Below are positions 11,272-23,264 of a DNA stretch of 64,000 bases, piece by piece. The stretch is from Ceratobasidium sp. AG-K. Lineage: Eukaryota > Basidiomycota > Agaricomycetes > Cantharellales > Ceratobasidiaceae. Made by a program: the position numbers and the translations under genes. How positions within the stretch are numbered: the stretch's first letter is position 1; every line of letters begins with the position of its first letter. The notes beneath the pieces were generated by a model. It was not told where the DNA came from and searched no databases. It saw only the letters and a program-made list of their open reading frames with translations. The stretch is from contig JAWNGF010000010.1 of NCBI GenBank assembly GCA_037039685.1, positions 1,984,001 to 2,048,000 of the forward strand, given 5' to 3'.

Positions 11272-12899
11272 TGCAACACAACGTCTTATTTATAACAACG
11301 CTATCCATTGAATTCAGGTGTAAAGCCATCTCACATGTACCTTCGTCGCCGCGAAATCCGTGAGACTAAGCTGCTTTACAAGTGCTGAAGTGCGACAATA
11401 ACCATCTATTGAATGTGGCTGGCTGGCGACGTCTTATGGAAGCTATGAGGATCGATCTAACAATAGCGTATGCCGTGCAGAAGATAGATATTTTCACATT
11501 AATTTATTTTCCTAGGGACGCTTTTCAATTGAGCCTACTCGATAAACAATATCATCGCTGTGTTGAGGTTATCCTAGCTAGCCACCTTGGTGAATTCCAA
11601 CTATCTGTATTACCAGGTAGTCATCAACTGGTATTTTGGCGGTCGATGGTCGATGGCCGGTATCCGGTGGGTTTGCTTAGTGGGGCATCGTTAATTCTAT
11701 TATTAGCAAGCTGACTCCTATCGCCAAGAGATTATCGTACGGTCGCCGATATCGTTACGACACTGATGATAGGGTCATATTTCCAGTTTACTACTACTCC
11801 CGAAGTTGTACAAAGGCAAGTGAGCCTCATCCTGATATCCCTCGCCGCAAGTGAGGATTACGCAGGAACAAGATTCATACTCGGCGTGGAATTGCTCGGC
11901 AGAGATCGCCGAAACAGAGACAGGAAGATGATACATGCTGCGGAATTAAGATTGATTAGATGGCTGATCTATTTCTGCCGCTATGTGCCATGAGCGCCCT
12001 GGGTTCGATAGGTACGAGTCTCAATGAATTCTTCGGCTGCACCGAGCCAACGACGTTGGGAGTTGAAACAGGATTACACCGAGTAATTCCTCCCCCCATC
12101 ATGGTCAGGAAGAATGTACGTAGCTTTAAAGAATAGCAAATACAAATAGCTGAATGCAACTCAATGCAAGTACCTATACATGACCCACCCTGCCCTCTCA
12201 GCCATAAATCAAGCCTCCGTATAAGCTAATATTGAACCAGAGTCCCGCAGCAGCTCAAAAACTGCCAAAGTTGGTATATTGGAACATATTTCTTGTCTAC
12301 AACATCCATGTATGCGGCAATCCCGGCACAAAGGTGTGCTGGAACTTGACAGATCAAATTGATGATTCATCCCACACTTGATCCAGCAAGAAGCCAGATT
12401 GATTGACCTGCGGCTGTAGAAGCATAGTCTCCCATGCCTGCATGGCTGCGGCCTCCCACCTGAATGGAACCACACACCAGCCACGTTTGCCCTTCTACTT
12501 ACCGAAATTGGGACTTGAAGGTAAATCGAAGAAGTTCGTGAACCCGGTGTTCCCCTTGACGTTGTGATTGTCCAGGCGGTGTTCAGGTATGATCTCAATC
12601 GACATTGTTCCGTTCTACCGAAGCCTCTTCGATCCGTTCCTGCTCTAAGAATATGTGGGGAAGGGTTAGAGTGCGCAGCAGTTGCATTGCTAATTGACGT
12701 CTAATCAGCGGAGAAGCCCTGGATTTTTGTTCTGTACACTGTTTGCAACTGTTGATTGACCGCCTATATGCTGAATCTACATGCACCACATACTTCTAAT
12801 CCATGGTCGGAGAGGTCGGCGTTAAGTGATTTCTGAGGAAGTACAGGTAGAACTATTGAGGCGTTAGCGCAGGAGCGAAATCTGCTCAAAGACGAGAGC
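11272..12899. other. Intergenic; possible small spliced frame on minus strand near 12.4-12.6 kb
   Basis: No known domain was found. One protein-like patch deserves mention: on the minus strand an ATG at about 12602 opens MSIEIIPEHRLDNH and runs to NFFDLPSSPNFG, where it meets a clean GTAAGT donor. An AG acceptor about 45 nt on leads either to a frame reading WEAAAMQAWETMLLQP or to a longer frame. I could not assign it to a family, and the downstream part decays. The rest, including 11380-12160, looks non-coding. Confidence 0.35.
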
Positions 12900-12906
12900 T
12901 ATATAA
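12900..12906 (+). promoter_or_regulatory. TATA box of the laccase gene
   Basis: TATATAA lies 109 bp upstream of the laccase ATG at 13015, a usual distance for a fungal core promoter with a short 5' leader. Confidence 0.55.
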
Positions 12907-13014
12907 CGGGACGAAATAGGCTCAGTAATCTGCATCCCACCACCGACAAGGTTTTTGCACTTCCTCTTGAGTTAACTGATACTGCTCAACAATTTTACTC
13001 GCGAGCCTTGCATC

Positions 13015-15472
13015 ATGCTTCGTTCTCTCACTGTCTTGACGGCGCTCGCCGCCGCTCCCGCATTTGGGGCTGTCGTGGACTACAACTTTGTGATCAGCAA
13101 TGTCAACGCTTCACCGGACGGTTTTGAACGCTCTGTGGTTGCCGTCAATGGCATAACTCCGGGTACTCTTATCAAGGTTGGTCAAAGACGCTTACGCGGT
13201 GACAGTTACTGATGGGTTGTATTGTACAGGCAAATAAAGGCGACACTTTGCGTGTCAATGTCACCAATCAGGTGTGTATTACCATCAAGTATATCTATCT
13301 TATTGAAGAACCAATTTATAACCCTACCAGCTCACAGACAGCTCTATGAGGCGCGCTACAACCATTGTACGTATGGGTAATGATTGATTGTAACACAACA
13401 CTGACGCTCAGTAATTTCAGCACTGGCATGGACTGGTACATGTGGTAGCATTCACCTTTATGCATTCAATTGACCGTTATTTTAGTTCCAAGCAGGCACC
13501 GCTGCCGAGGATGGGCCCGCTTTTGGTAAGGCGCCCAGCATAGTAGCATCTTGCCCCGTCGCACTGACCCCTATTGCAGTCACCCAGTGTCCGATCTCGC
13601 AGTTCAACTCATACACTTATGAGATCCCACTCAACGACCAGACCGGCACGTTCTGGTACCATAGCCATCTTTCCAGCCAGTATGTGGATGGTTTGCGTGG
13701 TGGATGTGAGTATACCCCAGGGTCCCGAGTACAAGTAATCTAAAACGTGCAATTTTTAGTGATTATTTATGGTAAATGCACCGGTGCTCTACATGAGCAT
13801 GCTATACTTACTTTATCATGTCAGATCCCGAAGACCCACAGAAAGATTTGTATGATGTCGACGATGAAAGCACCGTCATTCTGCTTGAAGACTGGTATCA
13901 TACGCCTGCACCCGCGCTAGGGGATGCATTCCTCTCGACGGCGAACACCGCCCTTACTGCACCGTGCGTGGATGATATGCCCTTCCTTTACCGATCCGCT
14001 TTTGACAAAGGTTGCACAGTGTTCCCGATTCTGCGCTAATCAATGGCAAAGGTCGTTACGTTGGTGGCCCCGAAGTCGAGCGTACTGTGCTCAAGGTCAC
14101 TCCTGGCAAGCGCTACCGGTTCCGCGTTATCAACGTGTCGGCCATTGGCTCCTACACATTTTCCATCGAGGGTCACAGTATGACCATAATTGTACGTAGA
14201 TCTGAATCGGACGTTCAAGCGCTCATTCTGACTTGCTCGACAGGAAGCGGACGGTATCGCCCACGAGCCTTTGGTTGTTGACAGCTTTGACATATATGCT
14301 GGACAACGCTACTCAGTTATCGTGAGGACCGATTTTCTAACGAGAATTGAAATATGCTCATGCAGGTATTAGGTTGAAGCTAATCAAACAGTTGCCAACT
14401 ACTGGGTGCGCTCGCCTATGACTGTCGCAGGAGCCGGCACTAACGCTAACCGTACGTATTCGAAACCGCCTGGACCCGGCTTGAAATTGACAAGTTATCT
14501 CCAGTCGATGCAACTGATGTCTTCGCCGTACTGCGCTATGATGGTGCACCCGAGGCAGAGCCGACTACGGAACAAGGCACTGCGATTGGGGCCAGCCCGT
14601 TGGTTGAGGAAAACTTGCATGCTCTCATCAACCCTGGTGCCCCTGGCGGCTCCGACCCCGCCGACGTGGTGATCAACCTCGCTATCGGACGGACCACTGT
14701 CAATGGTATCCCCGCGTTCACCTTTAACAACGTCGTATACAAGTCTCCTTCTTTGCCAACTCTGTTGGCCATCTTGGCGAACAACGCGACTACTGACGCC
14801 GACTTTGGAACCGACGAGCACACCTTGACTTTGCCGTTCAACAAGACGATTGTAAGTGAATATATGCGGGGTGATTGGAGAGGGGCGCTGACCAGCCTCT
14901 AGGAGCTCGTGATTACTGGTGGAGCTAACCACCCCATCCACCTCCAGTAAGGCCATTTTATTGAGTAGCTGAAGGGGTGACTAATTACTTGTAACCTACA
15001 GTGGACATGTATTCGATGTTGTCCAGTCCCTTGGCGGATCCAGTACGTTTCTCATGCTTCCTCGTTGAACAATCAACTGAAACCAAAATTGTCCTTAATA
15101 GTCAACTATGTGAATCCCCCTCGCCGCGATGTCGTTCGTGTCTCTAACACTGGCGTTATCCTTCGCTTCAGGGTGAGCAACATCTACATATGTGTATGAC
15201 CCAAGTTACTTACGTGGATGTATCCTGGACGTAGACCGATAACCCCGGTCCCTGGTTCGTTCATTGCCATATCGACTGTGAGTAGAAAGTATTTCGAGCC
15301 CTGATATCAAGACTAAATATCCTTACCATTAGGGCATCTTGAGGCCGGGCTCGCTGTTGTATTCGCCGAGGCTCCTAGTGAGATCCGCAGCGGAACGCAG
15401 AGTGTCGCTACAACTTCGTCTTGGGATCAGCTTTGTCCAAAGTACCAGGCACTCTCTGCTGATCTCCAGTAG
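13015..15472 (+). CDS. Laccase (secreted multicopper oxidase)
   Basis: The signal peptide is [18 protein letters not shown], and the mature protein begins near [11 protein letters not shown], as in basidiomycete laccases. All four copper signatures are present after splicing: L1 TIHWHGLFQAGT, L2 [20 protein letters not shown]3 HPIHLHGHVFDV and L4 [20 protein letters not shown], supplying the ten His and one Cys that bind the T1 and trinuclear coppers. Axial residue: the position after the HCHIDWHLEAG block reads Leu, as in many high-potential fungal laccases. An intron near 13960-14016 joins LTAP to [13 protein letters not shown]. The stop is TAG at 15470-15472. About 520 residues in numerous exons, a normal size. 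The enzyme oxidises phenols with reduction of oxygen to water and would act outside the cell in lignin, pigment or phenolic detoxification chemistry. Confidence 0.95.
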
Positions 15473-15897
15473 GTGACACGCGCCGCGGAAATAACAAAAG
15501 CTTGGAAACAAGCTGGGGTATATACTCTTCGAGGGTTTATACGGACATTCTCTTTTTTTTTTATCGGTTGGGACTTGTAATGATTCAGAAATTGAGGATT
15601 TAGTCGACATTGTAGCCTCGTGGTCAAAATGTCAAACACATCTCGCTCATTTGATTTGTGGACCTTATGAATATGAGTACTATGGTATGAGATCGCTTTG
15701 ATGCCGAGGCACTGGTATCCAATCGCTCGGCCAAGTTGTGTCGATATATATACCTTCCGCTATTTCCAATGCAAGGCTTAATCAGGAGGTTGAATTCTCT
15801 GATGGCTTGAACAGAGCGGCGATATCTGAAGAACTCAATTAGGTAGGTCGTTTAGGAGTGGAATATTTAACTCTGGAACCTTCAATTTCAAAAGTGG
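15473..15897. other. Laccase 3' flank, no gene recognised
   Basis: The 425 bp between the laccase stop and the inverted repeat include a run of ten T at about 15551-15560. The run lies roughly 80 bp after the stop and could be part of the 3' untranslated region. No coding frame of note. Confidence 0.4.
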
Positions 15898-16487
15898 TAA
15901 AGATGGTGACAGCGATCGGCCACCACCTAACTTTCAGAAGCTGGTGGAAATAAAGTTTGGAGGGCAGAATCGCCAGTAAAAGGCGATTTCCTCACCACTC
16001 GAGGCGAAATTCGGGAATTTTCGTTAGACAAAACGTTCGAAAATGCTTGTAAAACACGCCCATGTGGTTAGTTCTGGTTAAAGTATCCTTGACGAGTCTG
16101 CGCACTCGAAATACCCACGGGGTCAGAGATTTGCACGTGACTAAAAGCGGTTGCCGAAGTTGCGGCCAGGCAAGAAATCGCATTGCAATGCGTATATTAA
16201 CTCATCAGTGGAGCCTGGGGTCCTTGAGGCTTCGAATATGGCAATTATATGGGAGGACAGTCATTATATACAATTTGCTGCCCGTGCACATAGTCGGGTG
16301 TGGTGTGATCATATGGGACGTGGGCTGGGTATTGACAGTGGCCCCGAAACTCTTTGGTCGCCCATTAAATTGCCTGCGAACCGCTTTTCTTGCTCCAATA
16401 TGCGTCCACAAAGCGCTGCGCTTGTGCCGCGGATATGATTATCCAAATTAGTCTCGATAACGTGTTTATCATCTTGCCTAAACTCAC
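15898..16487 (+). repeat. Left arm of the inverted repeat
   Basis: This is the left copy of the approximately 590-bp arm. Within it a small hairpin, AATCGCC/GGCGATT, lies near 15969-15986 and is repeated as a mirror copy in the right arm. Confidence 0.85.
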
Positions 16488-16610
16488 GAACCTGATTGAG
16501 CAATACAGTACTGGGGGTATGCGAAGAAGAAATATTGAGAGACGCCCCTCACCAACAAGCCATCAGTACTGACGAAGTACGTGCTAGGTGCAATTGAATC
16601 CATGCGAAAG

Positions 16611-17198
16611 TGAGTTTAGCGAGACGATAAACACGTTATCGAGACTAATTTGGATAATCATATCCGCGGCACAAGCGCAGCGCTTTGTGGACGCATATTG
16701 GAGCAAGAAAAGCGGTTCGCAGGCAATTTAATGGGCGACCAAAGAGTTTCGGGGCCACTGTCAATACCCAGCCCACGTCCCATATGATCACACCACACCC
16801 GACTATGTGCACGGGCAGCAAATTGTATATAATGACTGTCCTCCCATATAATTGCCATATTCGAAGCCTCAAGGACCCCAGGCTCCACTGATGAGTTAAT
16901 ATACGCATTGCAATGCGATTTCTTGCCTGGCCGCAACTTCGGCAACCGCTTTTAGTCACGTGCAAATCTCTGACCCCGTGGGTATTTCGAGTGCGCAGAC
17001 TCGTCAAGGATACTTTAACCAGAACTAACCACATGGGCGTGTTTTACAAGCATTTTCGAACGTTTTGTCTAACGAAAATTCCCGAATTTCGCCTCGAGTG
17101 GTGAGGAAATCGCCTTTTACTGGCGATTCTGCCCTCCAAACTTTATTTCCACCAGCTTCTGAAAGTTAGGTGGTATCCGATCGCTGTCACCATCTTTA
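16611..17198 (-). repeat. Right arm of the inverted repeat
   Basis: This is the reverse-complement copy of the left arm. Its outer end borders the SMC4 leader. The inner end near 16611 (TGAGTTTAGC) pairs with AACTCAC near 16487 with one or two indels. Confidence 0.85.
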
Positions 17199-17263
17199 TT
17201 GATCATCACATCCAGGTCACGTGCCGACGCGTCTCCTTGTTGTCATTTACAATCTCGCGTGTC

Positions 17264-20200
17264 ATGCCCCCACGCCGTTCGACTCGACCCGCTGCGGAAC
17301 CCCAGCCTGCCAAAGCTCCAACCAGAGCACGAAGAGCCCCTTCCAAAGCCGAACCGATTGTTGTCGAAGATGATTCTGATTCGGACGCCGTCCAGGAAAT
17401 CACACCTCCCCCGAAGGCCGCACCCAAGGTGAAACGTGGTCGACCAGCAAAGAACATTGTGAAGGAAGAGGAAGATGAAGAAATGATGGAAGAAATTGTG
17501 CTACCTAGAGGGAAGGGAAAGGGAAAGGCGAGCACTGTAGTGCCTTCGAAACGGCGCTCTAACCGACAAGCTGTGGGGGAGCAGACGGCCGAGGAAAACA
17601 CTGCGGGAGAGACCACTCCAGCTGAAGATGCGCCCAAGCGCAACGTTCGCCGAACATCGAGGCAGCCGTCTGTCGCGAAGCCACCTGTTGCGAGAAAGGT
17701 GTCCGGTGGAAGGAGGAAGCGCGGAGAGGACGTGGACGAACAAGAAGACGAACAGGAAGGGCGACCAACCAAGCGGCCGCTGATCAAGGAAGAACCCGAG
17801 CCCCAGACCGAGGTAGAGGATCCCGCTGTCGAACCGGATATCGAGGAGCAGGAAGAGGCACCGGAAACCCCTGTGTCCGAACATCCGCCACCAGAGCCCG
17901 AGGAGGATTCGAACACTCCGCCACCCGAGGGCCACAAGTTGTCTGCGAAAGCCGAAGGCAAGACGAAGCAAGACCAAGAAGAAGAGGATGGCCCTTCTGG
18001 GAGAGCCCATTCAACCCCTCCGCGTTCTCCATCCAAGCAACTACCGCCTCGCTCCCAATCCAAGCCACCGGTGTCTCCGTCCAAGGCCGAAGTGAAACCA
18101 TTTTCTCAATCCAAGTCCAGGCGCGCAGTGATTCCCGAGTCGGATACTGAAGAGGAGCGTGATTTACTGGCGGAAGTTGCTGCTACACCTTTACGGCCGA
18201 AGCTGGGTCCTCGTGAATCGTTGTCTATGAGCGCATCTCAGATCCAGCAGTTGAGTTCACAAGGTTCGTCGGGGGTTCTGAACGCTCTACGATATCGAAT
18301 TCAACATTCCGGTCTTAACAGCAGAACCGAACCTACCCAAGGAACCAGTGGGTCCAAAGAAGCGACTGGTAATTCACAAGATTGCGCTCGTCAACTTTAA
18401 GAGTTATGCTGGTAGACAGGAAATTGGGCCATTCCACAAGGTACGGAAGGTTTCCATTACTCATCTGTAGTGACAGCTCAATCTTGCTTAATCTCAATTC
18501 GCCTCTACAAACATCAATACGCCCGTGTTGTTTAATTCCTATCCCTACATTACGACACTCTCCTAGTCCTTCTCGGCGATCGTCGGACCCAACGGCTCTG
18601 GAAAGTCCAACACAATTGACGCACTTCTTTTCGTATTTGGGTACCGAGCCTCCAAGATGAGACAGGGAAAACTGTCTGAGCTCATCCACAACTCAGCTGA
18701 ATGGCCTTCGTTAGAAATGTGCTCGGTTGAAGTATGGTTTAGGGAGATTGTTGATTTGGTGTGTAGGATGCCGTGAGAGACACGGTGAAATTCATTACTC
18801 ACGTTTCATTCTAGCCCGGCCCTGATGCGTATGAAGTCGTTCCGAACTCGCGCCTTATCGTTTCACGTACAGCGTACAAGAATAATAAATCGGACTATAC
18901 TATCAACGGACGAGGAAGCAACTACTCAGAGGTCACTACACTGCTCAAGTCGCGCGGGATCGACCTGGATCATAAGCGGTTCTTGATTCTCCAGGTACGC
19001 TGCGCCCCCACTCGATCGACACAGAGTTTACCGTCCCTCATGATAGGGAGAAGTCGAATCCATTGCACAGATGAAGCCCAAGGCTCCAAATGAGCACGAA
19101 GATGGTCTACTCGAGTACCTTGAGGATATTATTGGCACGAACAGGTTCAAGGAGCCGATCGAGGAAGCATTGACCGAGGCTGACCGCTTGGCCGAGGAAA
19201 GAGGAGAGAAGATGGCACGGTTGAAAATTGTGGAAAAGGAAAAATCCAAGTTGGAGGTTCGTTCTAACTTGGAATTACTTTGGACGCGCTAAAGCTCAGA
19301 ATTTGCAGGCCGAGAAAGCCGAAGCCGAAGCGTTTTTGCGGGACCAGAACGACCTTGTGCGAGCCCAGAGTAAGCTCTGGCAGTACAACACGTACAAGTG
19401 CAACAAGAATATCGAGGCGACGCAAAACCATATTGTAAGTCAAGGCTTTCGTACTTGTTTAAGCACATCGCTGATCGTTTTGGATCCAAACATAGACTTC
19501 CCTGCAAGAGACTCTCGCAGAAGAAATTGAGGCTAATGCTGGTTATATCCGAGAAACTGAAGAACTCGAAGCTCAATACAAGGAGCAACGCGAGGCGTTC
19601 GACGTACTCGAGCGCGAACTGGCCAAGGTCAACAAGTCACTAAGCGCGCAAGCCAAGGCCGAGGTGGGGCTTGAGGAGAAGCAGAAGCACCTTAAGACCA
19701 AGGAGAAGAAGCTGCAAAAAAGCCTTTCCGATGTGAGGCTGTCCCATTCTCGCTTAAAAATAGATTCGCTCAACTGGACTTGTTGATAGGATACGCATGG
19801 CAAGACCGAGGCGGAAACCTCGATCACAAATAATTCCGAACAAATTGAAAAGTTGACCAAGGACGTCGCCAAGATGGACAAGCAACTAATTGTCGAGGAG
19901 CACGAGCTCACGGTCATAGCTGAGAGCGTGAAAGGTGGCGTGGCTCGACTGAGTTTTTAGCCGGCACTTATACCTGTCATAGGCAAGACTCAGGTCTACT
20001 ACGACAGGATACAGGCCAAGCAAGCTGAGCTCGTGCCTTGGCAGCAAAAAATTGCCGAACGTGACGGCGCACTCAATATTGCAACTCGCGAGCGCGACTC
20101 GCTTCGGTCTAAAGCCGAGAGCGGAGCGCAGGCTATCGAGAAGGCGAATGACGCCATACAGGAATTGCAGGATGAGCATGAAGTCAAGGTATTACCGATT

Positions 20201-23162
20201 ATACAGCCTCTATGCTCCCTGCTAATGCGTATTACTTCAGAGCACAGAACTCGAAACGGCCAAGTCTGACCGCGATGAGCTGAAGAGGGAGCTCCAGGAC
20301 GCGGAAAAGACACTACGTGATATGAGCACGCGCGTCGACAAGCTAAAGGGTGTAGCTTCGGCAAGCCGAAACAAAAAAGACGAGGCTAGAGCGTCGAATG
20401 CTCAGAGCACTTCTCGAGGCGCAGTTCTGGATTCGCTGATGAAGCTCAAGGCGAGCGGTCAGATTCAGGGATTTCATGTAAGTTGCTTTTTCCGGCATTT
20501 GGTTTGAAATGAAACGAACCGAAATTCGTTAGGGGCGACTGGGTGCTCTGGGCACAATCCCTGACGAGTACGATGTTGCCGTCACGACCGCAGCCGGAGC
20601 CCTCAACAACATGGTCGTGGACACAGTTGAACAAGCACAGGCCTGTATCGAACATCTCCGCAAGTACAACGTCGGCAGGGCCAACTTTTATGTCCTCGAG
20701 AAGCTCAACGTCAACCCGCGCAACATGGAACGCATACAAACACCTCAGAACACGCCACGCCTCTTTGACTTGATTACTCTCAAGGACAAGAAATTCGCCC
20801 CTGCATTTTATATGGCTATGCGCGACACGCTCGTTGCTCCTGATTTGGATTCCGGCGAGCGAATCGCGTACTCGGGAAAGCGCTGGCGCGTAGTTACCTT
20901 GGGAGGTCAATTGATCGATCTTAGCGGGACTATGTCTGGTGGAGGATCCAAGGTCAGCCGTGGAGGGATGTCGTCCAAGTTTGCAGCCGACAGCGTGTCG
21001 CCCGACGTCATTCGCCGATACGAAGCCGAGAGCGAAAAGGCCGAGCAGGATTATAGCACGGCACTGGCTGAGATGAGAAACTACGAGCGGAGGGTTGAAG
21101 ACCTCAAGCGCCGGGTGCCAGAGATGGACAAGGCAGTGTCGAAACTGGAGCTGGATATCCATGGACTAGTGTTGAGACTCAAGGACGCCGAGAAGCGCCT
21201 TCGAAATATCGAGTAAGTAGCTTGGGTTTTGCCGGTTGGCCATCCGCTGATATGATCGCCCAGGCACGAGAGTAAACCAAACGCGGACGATGTCAAGCGT
21301 CTCGCCGCACTCGAGAAAGAAATCACTTCAATCGAAAATGATCTAACCAAACTGCGAGCCAAGGCGGCAACTTACCAGAAGGAAATTGATGATCTAAATG
21401 AGAAAATTCTCGAAGTTGGTGGTGTCAAGCTCCGCTCTCAACGATCGAAAGTCGACGACATCAAAGGCATGATCGATCTGGCGAATGATCAACTCATCAA
21501 GGCCGAGGGTGGAAAGATTAAATACGAAAAGGCCCTCAAAAAACATCTAGCCGGGATCGAGACAAGCGAGGCTGCACTTGCCGAGGTTGAAGAGGAGATG
21601 ACCGCTCTCGAGGGCGACCTTCAGACGTGCCGAGCCGACATACACAAGCTTCAAAAGGCTGTGTCGCAAGCCGAGGAAGCAAAGGACTCGTACGAGGAAA
21701 ACCTGAAAGAGCTCAAAGAGGAACTTGATGAAAAGCTTAAACTGACACTCAGTTTCCGAGCAAAGGAGGTATGATATTTATCTTACATTTAACCGACAAC
21801 CACTCACACAAGGCGAGCAGCAAGAATTGAATCAACAAATCTCCGAGTCCCAGAAAGAGCTGAAGTCGCACAAGATCAAGGCTAAGGAGTTTATGCAGCT
21901 TCACAAGCAACTCGAGTTGCAGGATGTCGAGTAAGTGGTATTACGCCTCACTTGATCAAACTAATTCTCGGCAGTGACGATGAGGACGACGAAGACAAAC
22001 CAGGTGACGAAGCTGAGGGTCAAGAGCCAATGGATGAAGACGGTGCCGAACCGAAAATCAAAGCCGATCCTGATGGCAAGCAATCGAAGGATTCAACCAA
22101 AGACGACCCTACTGTGCTACGAACCTATACGGACGAAGAGTTGTCCAGGATGAGCCGTGATCGCCTGGTCGCTGACGTTACAATTCTTGAAGGTACGGAC
22201 TGCCTCTTTTTTTGGCTGCCACATTTTCACGAATCCGGGCCCAACCAACAGAAAAGCTTAGTAACGCGAAACCGAACTTGAATGTTTTGATTGAGTATCG
22301 CCGACGCGAGAGCGAATACCTCCAAAAAGCTAAAGAGTTCGAAGTGGTCACTAAACAACGCGACGAACAAAAGGCCAAGTACGAAGAACTTCGCAAGCAG
22401 CGGCTTGATGAATTTATGGCTGGTTTCAATGCCATTTCCTCGAAGCTGAAGGAGATGTATCAGGTCAGTCAGCCAGAATGTTTTCTCGCAGAATAGCCCT
22501 CATGACGACCACAGATGATTACACTTGGAGGAAATGCCGAGTTAGATCTTGTTGACACCATGGATCCCTTCTCCGAGGGCGTAAATTTCAGCGTAATGCC
22601 ACCCAAAAAGAGCTGGAAGAACATCTCGAACTTGTCTGGTGGCGAAAAGGTGCATTTTTCCACACTTAAACCCGGGGTGATTTTCTCATGAGGTTGCTTA
22701 GACACTCAGTTCTCTGGCGTTGGTCTTTGCACTCCATGTATTCAAGGTGTGCATTTTCATCACGGCCACCGGCTTTTCTTCTTCTGAGACCGTTCTTAAA
22801 CTAGCCCACCCCACTATATTTTATGGACGAAATCGACGCTGCCCTTGATTTCCGCAACGTATCAATCGTTGCCAACTATATCAAGGACCGGACCAAGGAC
22901 GCTCAGTTTATCATTATCTCACTTCGGTAAGTCATTGCCACGGGGAATGAACGGGTTTGCTAATAAATTGTTTAGTAACGATATGTTCGAGCTCAGCCAT
23001 CGTCTAGTTGGAATTTACAAAACCAACAATGCCACACGAAGTAAGCACTCCATATTTGACTGTTTCCAGCGTTAACGACCCATTGTAGGTATATGCATCG
23101 ACAATAAGCCTCTCTTGTCCGCTCCGCCTGTATCTACACAGAACGGCGCCGTCAAAGCTTAA
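17264..23162 (+). CDS. SMC4: Condensin subunit Smc4 (structural maintenance of chromosomes)
   Basis: From ATG 17264 (MPPRRSTRPAAEP) a disordered, highly charged extension of about 330 residues precedes the ATPase head. A 58-nt intron (18264-18321) leads into KKRLVIHKIALVNFKSYAGR, the Smc4 head start. Walker A is VGPNGSGKSNTID (about 18583). The Q-loop region is FLILQGEVESIAQMKPK. A long coiled coil is interrupted by the hinge (GRLGALGTIPDEYDVAVTTA, DLSGTMSGGGSKVSRGG). After the second coil come the signature NLSGGEKTLSSLALVFALH and Walker B PLYFMDEIDAALDFRN. The stop is TAA 23160-23162. Roughly 1,600-1,700 residues in about 15 exons; the core is the normal Smc4 length. It pairs with Smc2 and non-SMC subunits to compact mitotic chromosomes. 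An acidic insert (DDEDDEDKPGDEAE) sits in the second coil. The foldback element occupies the promoter side. Confidence 0.96.
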
Positions 23163-23264
23163 AAAGATACCAACGGCCCACTCTCATGACTTGTAATTGT
23201 AGCGTTCAGGAACATGCTCTGCGTATCATATTGGATCAATTTACATTATATTACAGTCCTGAAC

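Larger units (their letters stand above)
15898..17198. mobile_element. Foldback-type element: long inverted repeat with short spacer
   Basis: Two arms of about 590 bp (15898-16487 and 16611-17198) are inverted copies separated by about 123 bp. They are nearly identical. The only clear differences I see are two bases near the outer ends (GGCCACC against GGATACC) and small changes at the inner ends. The outer ends read AAGATGGTGACAGCGATCGG on the left and its complement on the right, each preceded by TA, which fits a TA target duplication of Tc1/mariner-like transposition. Each arm contains an identical 129-codon open frame (16062-16451 plus, 16645-17034 minus), but it has no transposase motif and is probably fortuitous. 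A non-autonomous foldback or MITE-like element is the best reading. The right end lies 65 bp before the SMC4 ATG. Confidence 0.75.

Noticed and set aside
16062..17034. Identical 129-codon frames in the two arms of the inverted repeat, considered as a transposase.
   Set aside because: No DDE/D triad, helix-turn-helix or other motif. The two frames are identical only because the arms are copies of each other.
17206..18084. A 292-codon open frame on the minus strand opposite the SMC4 N-terminus.
   Set aside because: It is very rich in Ser and Gly and mirrors the charged, codon-biased SMC4 extension; the plus strand carries the real gene. Treated as a shadow frame.
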